Source: Sceloporus undulatus (lineage: Eukaryota > Chordata > Lepidosauria > Squamata > Phrynosomatidae). Taken from it: a stretch of DNA of 64,000 nt. The stretch covers positions 18,906,278 to 18,970,277 of the forward strand of contig NC_056529.1 of the NCBI RefSeq assembly GCF_019175285.1. Reading direction: 5' to 3'. The notes beneath the pieces were generated by a model that did not search any database, had not been told where the DNA came from, and saw nothing but the letters and a program-made list of their open reading frames with translations. Position numbers and translations under genes: made by a program. This document shows, piece by piece, positions 50,857-62,800 of the stretch; position 1 is the stretch's first letter, and every line of letters begins with the position of its first letter.

Positions 50857-53800
50857 GAGACCAAGGGGGAGAACTGTAAAATAATACAGTATTGGGTTCA
50901 TTTTTTCCTTAGAGGCTTTTTGTTTTGCGGCAGCTTTAGAAACATTGACTCTTCTCAGAGGTGGTTTACCTAAGATAAAGATCCCTTGAGGGTTTCAGTC
51001 CTCCTGGTGTTGAAATACAGTGTGTTTTTTGTTTCATGATACTTAGTTTTAAAGCAGAAGTAAACTGTCTCCATGCAGAACGGTTGTACAGTATTGCAGT
51101 TTTCCCTCTTTTTGCAACTTCTACTGCTTGATTGTTTTCTCTACTGAGAGTAAACTTTTTAGAGTTCACTTGTGTTTTACTCTCACGTAAGTGCATGCCT
51201 AGGATTGCTGAAGGTTTACTTAGGGATAAGTATGTCAGGTAAGTATGTGTAGAGTCATTGCAGCTTTTCAGCCTACTATGTTCCTTACCGGGGAGTGAAG
51301 CTCCTTGGCTCAGTCATAGACCTTTACTCTCAGATAAGTCTATCTCTGTGGCTGCTGCAGCTTTACAACCAGATCCTTGAGCAGATTGGTTGTGTTCCTT
51401 TATGGGGCTCCCAGGTAAGCATACATACTGGTGCAGCCTTGTCTTTATCAGAATGGCGAAGGCTGACACATCCCCTCCCCATCAGATTAATTTAGAAGGA
51501 AAGAAGTAATATCTGGCAGATGATCTGGCCAGCAGAAATGTAAAGGTTGAGGAAATCCTGGAAGTAGGTGAAGAGAGCTAGTGGGGTGTAGTGGTTGGAG
51601 TGTCCTGGGTTCGAGTTCCCTCTCAGTCATTAATTATACTGGGGCACCTTGGGCAAGTGACATGCTCTCACCCTTGGAAAGCCAATGGCAAACCTCCTCT
51701 GAACAAATCTTGCCAAGAAACTCCCATAATAGGGTTGCCATAAGTTGGAAATGTGTTTGAAAGCACACAGCAACAGGTACATCATGCATTCTCTAGACAA
51801 GGTACAGGGAGAGGACGCTAAGCATTGCACAAAGCAACAACTTTTCTGCATTTGCTGAGCTAGGCAGTGTTGTGGTTGACTTTCATTCATTCATTCATGT
51901 GGCTTTTCCTTGCTCACAGTTATAAATTGCCAGGCATCTTTTTAGAGGAAGGAGTTGTTTAAATATTTTATTTTAACAATGTGACAATGCTTTTTTAAAT
52001 AATATCGGGTGGTTTAAAGTTTTGATTTACTACCCCCACCACCTTTCCCTTCTCCTTTTATGTCATGTCTTTTTAGATTGTAAGCCTGAGGGCAGGGAAC
52101 CGTCTAATTAAAAAGATTGTATGTACAGCGCTGTGTAAATTTACAGCTCTTTATAAATAAAGGATAATAATAATAATAATAATAATATCTGAGAAGCACA
52201 CAGCCCCATCTGATTTGCTTTTAATAAGAACAAAAGTAAGAAGCTGTACACAGTAATACTTTGTGGGCATTCACACTATGGAAGTAACCCAGCGTGAAAC
52301 TGGGTTATATCCTTGCCATTCACATTCGCCCTGAATGCACTTTGAGGGATGGGCTACCTAAAACCCCACTTAGCCTGGGATATTCGATACCCATGGTTTT
52401 TTTCCTCCCATGTCTTTTTTAAAGAACCGCATCGATCCACATCTTCAGCAGTGTGAATGCACAACCGAATTGGTTCAGATTGCTCTGAACCAATTCGGGA
52501 ATGGAGGCAACTCGGTTCTATCACAAAACAATTGCATGTTTAAAATGACTCAAAGAGATTCAGGAACACAAAATGTAATGGGAACAACAATCCCAATATG
52601 CATTGGTGCGGTGATCCGCATCTCTCAGGACAAAAACCTAGTGTGAATGCCCCCTTTGTTTCGTACTTCATAGAATACCTAGGATATGTACAATTACGAA
52701 CAAGTAATTGGGAAGATACCTGTTGGTCATTGAATTTGGTTTTAAAGGTTGTGTATTTTAATGTGGTTGTGATGATAACGATTTAATAAATAAATGTGTT
52801 AGGGCAGGATTGTGCAGCTCAGATTCTTCTGAGGATATTTCAATGGAGGAATTCAGCCCGCAGTCCTCCTCATTGAGCATTATGTGCTGGAAGAGCCAGG
52901 AGCTTCACCAAACTGAAATTGTATGCTTTGCAGAAGCAGTTACATCACACTCTATGGATGAAGGTGATATTTTCCATTCAGAACCGAGTCGTAGGAAGAA
53001 AATCTTACTAATGGAATAGTAGTAAGCCTGTGGACCCTGACTGTAAGGACTCGAACCGAGTTATCTCCTTTTGAAAGTGCTTATTAAGCCACTGTAACCT
53101 GTCTCCTACTGCATTTGCCTTTATGAAAGTTGTTGATGTCTTGCTTTGGGGTTGAGAACGGAAAGGTATTTGCTTTCCATTCTGCAAGTCTGATAGGTAG
53201 CAAAAATAGCAAAGGTTGCAAATGCCTGAGTGAAACTTTCCTATGAAATTAGTATTTTCAAGGCAAGGAGGTAGGATCCTTGAGGTGGAATAGGGGGGAA
53301 ATGGCACACAGAGAGCATTTTGGATACGCACATCGATGTGCATGCTGAGAACCTATGCCAAAACTGGAATCCTGTGTAATCTTGGCTTGGTTATTTGGTC
53401 TGGAAATCTGGATTGTATTTTTACGCTTGCCATTTTGGTAAAATTGGTTCTTTTGTTTACGTCGTCAATAAAACCATGGAGTATATTAGCCTTGAACAGT
53501 ATAGTAAAATGGTTTTAAAAACTGAATCCGGTTCATGATTAGGTTACTCAGTGTTCTACTGTTGCCGCTGCGTAATTTCTCTATTTCAGCTTCTAAAAAT
53601 ATGTTTTCAGCCTTGGGTTTTGCCCTCTTCAGTGGTTTGTGAAGTATATAAGAGGGTCCCCTTTTACAGATAGGCCACCAAGGATGGAGAGTGACAGTGT
53701 GTTCATTATTATTGCTCCCGACAAACCCTGTGGTGGTTTTCTGTACATCACCTAAATAATGTAGTGGCCTGAATGATGGCTTTTGATAGCCATAGCTAAA

Positions 53801-56800
53801 GCTCGCCTCCTTGCCCAGCTATTAGGCTTCCCTGACGGCTTTAGATAAGATTCATTCTCTCAGCCTAATCTCTTTCATATGGTTGTTAGGTATTTGGGGT
53901 TTTTTTGGGTTGGGTAAATATGCAGCTTTGAGGTTTGGATTTTGTAATACAGGTAAAGAAATGTTCAGGGAGAGATGCCGCATGTGGGCCTGATGGTAGC
54001 AAAACTGACTGACGAATTTGCAGATCTCTGCCGCTCCAAGGAATCATTATAATTTAAAATCAGTTGCTTTTTAAAACTTCTTAGTTATGCCAGTGCTATG
54101 GATAAGGTTTTTTTTAGCTTGCATGAGTAACTGGTGTTTGGAGATGACATTATTGGGTGTACCTTGTTAAGAGTCAAATAGTAAAAGAAGGAGGGGGAGT
54201 TTCCAATGTGAAGGAGATAGGCCTCTTGTGTGTTATTTAGTATTTGGAGCCTTAGTTCCAGAAATGTCAGTGCTTCTTTTATGTATAGCTGGAGGGTGCA
54301 GCTTCTCTCTGTGGTGCAGATAATACACTACTTGTCCAAAGTTTGCCACATACATTACCTTATTCCAAACAGCAACCTTGTGAAGTCAGTTGCTACTCTT
54401 TCAATATGCAGTTGAAAGTGCATGGCTATCTAGCAAGTGATATTTGAACAAACAGAGGGCCAGCTTACATGCAACTCAATCTGTCTGCTAATGGTGTGCT
54501 TTACATGAGCCTCAGCCAAGTTATATGGGGATGATGTGAGTTGTAGTTCAGCACATCTAGAGGGCTGCTGCACATTAGTCCTTGTGTATTGAATATGTGG
54601 TTCCTGTACCAAACTAACATATTGGTACTAATTATATTGAATACTCTTTCCCCTGATACTAGATCTGTTCTGACAATTCTTATTTTTAGGCTATGTTGAA
54701 GATATACCTATTTTTCAAAAGAGGTTCCAGGTAGAATTGAGCTTACTATGCGTTTATCTCTTGTGAGCCATCTGGATTCTATAGGCTGATTTTATGTGTT
54801 TGTTTTGTTGTCGTATATTGCTTTGAAATCTTCAAGTATAAATAGTTTAATACCAGTAAACAATAAATGACATTACAAAATGGTGGTTGCCGTTCTTGCC
54901 TCTCTGTAGAGTTTCATCTATTACCTGTTAGCTCGCATATTTCTTCAGGTCACATTGCTAGAAACATCAGCATGCTTTTCATACTAACTTTATGCAGTAA
55001 GTAAGATTGCCTTTTAAAAGTAAGTGACAGACGTCCCTTTTAATAAACTAATTTTCAAATTTGGCAAAGCTGGATGTTTTGCTTAACAGTTGTTTATTTC
55101 AGTGCAATGTTTTGTTTTGTTTTACATTTGTCTTCCCTCTAATTTTACAGCTTTCTCTACGAACCCTTCAGTGGCTCCATCCACATTTCAGAAGTAATCC
55201 AGTTTGACACCGCTTTAACTGCCATGGCTCAGTGCTGTGGCATTCTGGGAACTATAGTTTGTTTTGGCTCTAGAGCTCTCTGACCGAGAAGGCTACATGT
55301 ATCACAAAACTACAGTTCCCAGAATTCCATAGCACTGAGCCATGGCAGTTAAAGTGGTGTCAAACTGCATTATTTCTGCATTGCAGATGCGGCCAGTATT
55401 GAAACATGAGCATAGATATTTATCGAACTTAGCTTTTCTGTCCAAATAATATTAATGCAATAGGTTGTTTTAAAAAGGAAAACTATATTAAGGAATGTAT
55501 ATGAGAAGTCACTCTTATTCTATTCCTTGCTAACATTCAGATTTTTTCATTAAATTAAAAATAATACATTCTCAGTATTCAAATAAGGCTGGACTTGAGA
55601 CCTCTGGAAATTGTCAGATGTGCAGAAGTTCTCATTCCATCAATGACCAACATAGGAAGGTCTGTTTGTGACGTTTGTACAGCACAACTAAATGAAGCAA
55701 AATATTAATAGCAGCATTGTTAGAATTAACTGCAAGACGCTTTTATGTGCAAAAGAAGTAATAATTTTTGGCATTTTAAGTCTAGATAAAGTGGAGTCGA
55801 GATGGAGATGTTAAAGCACAAAGCCACAAATTGAATTTAGGTCAGTGCCCTTGAAAATCTGTTGTCTCATTCCTTGGCAGGTACAGAAAACCTGGTGACA
55901 GATTGAGAAAGACTGTCCGGTTCATGCTTTTGCAGCAGTTCAAACATACAAAATGATTAGAGAATAATAGTCGCAGTCTGAAATTGATGCAGAATTTTGC
56001 TTTGTGCTTCGATCTGCAAAGCAGTCAAATTGTTATCATTTGGAGTCAGGCTGTTACCATCTTCAGATATGTTAGCAAAGGGGGACTTGTCCACAATTTC
56101 CTATCCTACCTATTCAAAACATTTTTGCAAGTCAGCAGCCTGCAGATTACATTCTTCCAGTTATGTGCTGTTAGTCTTTGCAGGTGAGTGTCTATTTTTA
56201 AGACTTGGAAATAAGACCCTTTGGTTTCACTGGAGCTTAACTCTCAAAGAGGTGTGTTAAGATTGCAGCCGGAGTTGAAAAGGCCACATATCCCTTGTCG
56301 CTTACCTGTTGTGGACAAAGTAAAGTCTTGGGCACAGCTTCTCACACCGCTCTGAGAAGGAACACGTTAGGCCTTGTTTAAAACGGCTTCAACTATGAGG
56401 AGGGAGCAATGTTTTGACCTCCATTTCTCATGGCAATGACTTCTTTCATTGCATGGCTTAGTGGTCTCTAAGTTGTTGTGTACCTTCAAGCCATTTCCGA
56501 CTTATAGTGACCCCAAGGCAAACCTGTCATGAGGTTTTCTTCCCAAAATTTGTTCAGAGTGGGATTTGCCTTGGTCTCCCTCTGAGGCTGAGACAGTGTC
56601 ACTTGCCTAAAATCAGTGTTTTTCCATCACCAAGTGGAGATTCGAACCCTGATCAACAGTCATAGTCCAACATTCAAACCTCTACACCAGCCTTGCTCTC
56701 CAAGTACACTGCATTATAGCTGGGGCTATAGCCTCAGTAGTTGCAGCTGGGTTCAGCACTTCATAGAAACCAGTCCTAACCCAACCCACTGCTTGCAGTA

Positions 56801-59800
56801 TTAGCTTTTTATTTTCTAGGAACTCTTGATGCCAAAGGAGCATTCAGCAACATGGTTTCTTACCTGCATTCGACTGTGGCACAGTTAATTCTGCCTCTGC
56901 GTTCTGCTGCGTGTATAGGCAAGTCTTGGGTTTTGTTTCATTGAATGCAACACAGGAGTTAAAGTTTCTGTGGCTTTACTTTTAACAGTTAGGCCCTCGT
57001 TTCGATTCGAAGTGTTGCTGCAGTTTTAGTGACACAGCCTTGCAGATTATGATAGATTTGTTAGCAATTGAATTGTCTCCATTTTTGCACCAAAGAAAAG
57101 TTAGAAAGTGCAGAAGTATGTCATGCTTCAAATGAGATTTCTTTTTTTAATTTAATGCAGTTTTTTATTAAAGCTTTACATTCTCATTATAAGCATCCAC
57201 CAATGTAATACTTCATCTATATTATGCATTGTATTCAAAATATGTATTTAAATGTGGAAGCAGTATTGCTCAGCAAACAATGATAGACTAGAATGCAGTT
57301 GTGAGATCTGTAAGGAAAAGACTGAAGGCAGTAGGAGCAATATCTGTGTTCTCTTCTGTGCAAATCAGTTGGACAGAATGATTCGAATGAACCTTAGTAC
57401 AAGTTAAAAGCAAAGATTGTGTCTTTAGCAGGTAAATCTTTATGGTTCTGTTTCAGTTTACTCCTGTATACATTCTGTTCGCTGTTGTCAGTGTTGCACA
57501 GGTTTGTTTGTAGTAGAACTTGCTGGCTTTGATCCATGGGATTATGGTCATTTGTCACATTAATGCTGTTTCAGCAAAGTAGATATTGAGTCTGAAAGAA
57601 CCGCATTGCTAGAGCTGCATTTCTTTTTTCCCCCTGTTCAGTTGAAATGCTTTATATATGACCATTTGACATACCACTAAGGATTAAGGAACTTTGTATG
57701 GAACAATAGTGTGTCATGATGGCAGGAGAGCCTCTTGCGGTTCTAAACTGTGCTTATAATTGGGGCCAGAAATTCCTGCTTTTCCTGTACATGTTCTTCA
57801 AATGAAGCAGCTTTTGTAAAAGGTATAGACTGGGTGGCAGAAGTGCAGGCTGAAGAAGGAAAGCCAGAGAGAACTAGAATATTAATTCTTCTATTCCCCC
57901 CCCCCCAAATCATATACAACACAACAGTTCTTCAGTTTCAGCAGCGTAAAATGCCAGAAGCTAATCCTTAATATTCGGTTTTTGTTCCAGGTGTGGAAAC
58001 ATCCAGGACATGTTTACCTGTTGCAATAATCTCGCCTTTTCCTTTTTGGAATGGGATGGGGCCCAAGCTATAGATAAAAGCTTGCATATTGTTTCTCTGA
58101 AGTTAGAAAGGCCCTGCACATTAGAAACTGCTACTTCTTTTGTGAGATAAGAGGATTATTAGGTCGTTTAGTAGCTGATTAAGTTGAAGGTGGCCTGTGT
58201 TTGATCTAGATAGAACAAGAATCAAAAGATGGGCTGGAAGGGTTGCATGCCCAGGGAGGGCTTTTTACGTCCCAAGCTAAACCAAGTTGTCATGCACTGT
58301 TCTACGAGGTCCGCATTTCCAAATGAAGGTTTGAGGTGTGTCATAGATACAACCCACTGGGCCTAGTTTATATCCTTTAGCATTTTCTTGCATCACACTG
58401 CAGTTATAAATGAGCTAATATTGCTGGGAGCTTATTTCAGCTGGTAATTACTTCATGGAAAGCCCTTATTACTCTCCAGAAACCACCAACGCTTTGACCC
58501 TTTCCCCAGGTAGCTGTCAAACCAAATAGGTAAAAGGCATTTTAACTTGTTCTTGCGGCAGCTGCCCCAAACCGTCTCCATTATCCTGACTACTTGCCTT
58601 GCAGGATTTGCAGGTTTTGGAATGCAATATTGTAGATGCTATCTGCCTGGAGTGAAGCTTCATGGGACAAACAGACTCATCCCATTGCCTTATTTTGTCC
58701 CATCGCCCTCCGATTATCCTGTTATGTTCCCCCTTAGATAATACTTTTGAGTTTTGAAATTGTCACATTACAGATGTGTTTGGTTTGTGATGGGAACACA
58801 TTCCAGGTAAATTCAGTTAGATGGTAGTTTGTGTGTCTCCCTGCCCTTATAATGTACTTAGATATACATCATGTCAAGACATACCTTTTCATAATAATGG
58901 AGGCTATAATGCAGATAGCTATAAAATGCTTGTAGGAATGGATACCATTTTAGGATCTTCCAAACTAGAATATAATTTAGTACAAATTCATATATTCATG
59001 AGTAGAAGGGACTAGTCTGGAAGCTGGAGAGTATCCAAAATGGAACTAAGCATTCTAGGTGGTGTAAAGAGCAAGAGAGTTAGCTGATGCGCGTAATAAA
59101 TTGGTTTGAATGATGCCCATGTCCTCAGTTAAAGCCTTTAACAATGAAGCTCCTTTTTTACAAAGTCTGTTTAGGGAGCGCAATTCCAGCCCAGCCCTCC
59201 AGTTTTCTCCCATCTAGCTGGAAGGTTTTTTTTAATTGCAGCATTGGCATTAGTAAAATGGAGAATGAGGTCTGGAGAAAGATTGACATCCAATGTCAGG
59301 TTGCAACCTGGGAAAGAGTGCTCTTCTGCTTCAGGTGATTGTACTGTTGCTGCTTTGCTTACATACAACAGGCAAGTTAAACAGCAGCTTCCAAAATCAC
59401 TTTGAGAGTGTGTGGGCTGAGCAAAAGAAAGAAAAGGGAAAGCAGAATAGCCTGCCTCACCAGCTACCCTGACATGTTGAAAAAGCTTCATTTATAAATT
59501 TCGTCACCAAGTGGAGACTGGTGAAAGAAAAATAAATTTTGGAAGACGTTTTCAGGCGACCTCTACAAGATTCAGAATGTGTTTGCTTATGCAAGGCTTA
59601 CCTGGCTTGGTTGCTTCATTTCACATGCACCTGATGTTAGTTTTGAATAAATTGTTTGTTGAAACATCTTGGAACTACACTTGTCCCTCCATATTTGCTA
59701 GGATTAGGGGCACAAGACCCTTGTGAATATGGAAAAAACGCAAATAACAAAAACACCATGTTTTTACTTGAGAGGACACCTCTCTAGGAGCCTCTAGGTC

Positions 59801-62800
59801 CTTCAGTGGAACTCTGTGGTCAACGTCCGACAGACACTGACCATAGAACTTTAATAGAGGAGCTACAAAGGTCTAGAGTATCCTCTCTAGGAATCTCTAG
59901 GTCCTTCAGGGCAACTCTGTGGTCAACCTCCGACAGACACTGACCATAGACCAGCACCAGAGGAGCTACAAAGGGCTAGTAGAGTAATCTGTCTAGGAAT
60001 CTCTAGGTCTTTCAGTGCAACCTTTTTTTAAAGTTGACCATCGAGTTGCACTGGAGGACCTAGAGATTCCTAGAGAGAACATATTAATCAAATCCATGAA
60101 TAGTCAAAGCCTCAAATATGGAGGGATGAGTGTATTCATCTTTCTTGTGGAGTAGGAAGCTGTCCCGGCTCCTTCTGTGTGTTTTCTATCTCTGGTACCA
60201 AAAATAAACGCCAGGAAGACATCTACTCCATTAACTAAAGCACACCTGTATAGAAATGACCAATTAGTTCAACAATTTCAAACCTTAGGTGAAAAATAAA
60301 ACTGCAGAAAAACATTCATTGCTGGGTTTTAATTTGTGCCACGGTCACTGCGTTGGTAGCAAAAAATAGCCAACACTGATGTGCCATTGGCTGCGGTTTG
60401 CATCCTAAAAAAAATCAGCCAAGATTTGGTTGGGTGGTATATTAAGCGCTCAACGTATTGATTTAAGACTCAGAGTAATGTGTGTGGGAATGGGTTTTAT
60501 TTGTATAACAGAATTTGAAACTGCATGATTGCGTTTCGTGCTTTGCATGCCTTCATCCAAAATAAATTATGATTCATTACGTTTTTTGTGCAAACAGATA
60601 TTTTGTTAGTATAAACTGCTTTTTGAATGTATTTGTGTGTGCTGTGCAAGCTTTCCTTCTCGATTAGAGTTGCTGAGAAGGCTATTGAAATATGAGAACG
60701 GTTTCCAGCATGCTTCAGTTGCCTGCTTACTCGGAGGTGTTGCATAGCTGACATCTGCCAGCTGCTTAGATGGTCCTTAACAGATTAACAATACTTTTTA
60801 AAAACGTTTCAGAAGCAATTTTCCTTCATAGGCCTATATTTGACTTCAGAAAAAAAGTACTTGAATGTGTTCATTTTGTCATTTCCAATCTGTTTGATAA
60901 TGGCTCTACATCTGTAAAGTAGTGTAGGCATTAGAGGACAGAGCTTCTTAAAAAATAGTTGTGTTTTAAGTTTCAAGCTTTAAAAAGCTTAACTTCTGGA
61001 AACCATTGGTATTTCCAGGACCACATATGAGGTTTTATGTACTGAGTGAAGGGTGGGTAGAAAGTATTTTGGCATCTGTATATAAATTTATTGGCTTCTA
61101 GAGAGAGCTCTAGGTTGATTTCCTTTAGGAGCCATTTGTTTGTCTTTTTGTCATTACATGGTATTTGTAGACTTCTCTTCCAGCATATTTCAAATGAGTT
61201 TATTTTCTTCCCATCTGCTTTTTTCACTGTCTATCTTTCACAGCGATACAAAGAAATGGGAAATACAATGGCATTGACAATCCTAACTTTTGTATTCAGT
61301 GTTCAGGATCTTGTCAAGTTGCTTCCTAGGTGCCCTTTCAAGACCTAGTCTTCTGATTTCTTGACTGCATCTTCCACTTTAAATAATGGCTAAACCAAAG
61401 TTTTCTTAATGTTTAACTATAAGCCTCTCTTTGTACTTTCTTCCTTGACTTTCTTCAGTAATCGTTCCACATCTTTGCTATTTTCTTCTAGTAGTATGGT
61501 GTCATCTGCGTATCATAAATCGATGATGTTCCTTCTTCCAGGTTTTAGCAGTCTAATCAATCTTTACATATGATACATTCATTCTACAAGTTAAATGGAT
61601 GGAGTGATAAAATGCAGCTTTACCTTTGCCAGGTGTTGGAAACCATTGCACTTCTTTTCTTTAAAAGTGATCTATAGTTTTTCATGGTCTATACAAACAA
61701 AGGCTTTGCTATAACCCATAAGACACAGTGCGATTTCTGAAATTATTCAGTGTGCTCCATTATCTGTCATACGTTCGCAGGATAAGTCCTGGTGCTTTTT
61801 CCTTTCCTGAACCCTAGCTAGGACAATATTCACTTCATATATGGTACAAGTCCTCATTGCAGAGTTTTGAGCATCACTTTGCTGGCATGGGAAATTAATC
61901 CAACGATCCTGTGGTTACTGGAATCCCCATACCCTTGTTAAAAATTAGGACGCAATTTTGCTTCACTGGTGGGGGAAAAGATGCGATGCCCACAATTGAA
62001 AGTCAGCTTTACACAATTGGGGAACAATCTTAGTTGAAGTAAGAACTTTTGGGGGAGAGTATAACCATATCTAAACCTTTGTAGCCTTTTAATCTCCAGA
62101 TTCTACTCTGTAAGGAACACTGTTTATCACAGGCCTAGTGTAGAGAGATCTTGTTGCTCATTTGGATGCATCTGAGGAAGTAGATTTAAATCTACAAAAG
62201 CTCATGCTGCCAACTTCTTTCTTCATTTAGTCTCAAAGGTGCTACTAGATCTCCCTACATACTGATTCTACAGTCTAACATGGCTATATCTTTGAATTCT
62301 ACCACAGACCACAGGCTCAGAATGTTCCTATAATCTGGGTTTTGTGTAGTCCTTGCATTAGGATTTGCTCTGGTGCTACAGCTCTAAAACAGTTTCCTAG
62401 CTTTGATTCTTTGAGGTATCCAGGCTTGTCTACAATTCTTGGTGCTAATTGTCCATTTAGTATGATCATTGCGAATAAAGCTGAAAGAATAAAGCTGAAA
62501 GTGGACAAAACAAAAGGGAAGCTGTGCTGAAAGGCTGCTGATATTGTGCTGACTGACCATTAACTTTTCCCAGAGTGCACAGAAAATTTGAGCCAGGAAA
62601 AGATTTGGCAGAAGAAATGGGCATTGGAACAAATGTAAAGAGGGAAGAAGGGCAACTTGAACGAAGAAAGAAGAGCATTTAGGATTAGACAGCAGCAAAG
62701 AATGAGAAATTTTGAATGGGGAGATGATGAATGTATGTGAGTTTGCTTAGAACAAGCAATGAGAAGGAGATTTGCAAAAGGCTTCCTGCTTAATTACGTA

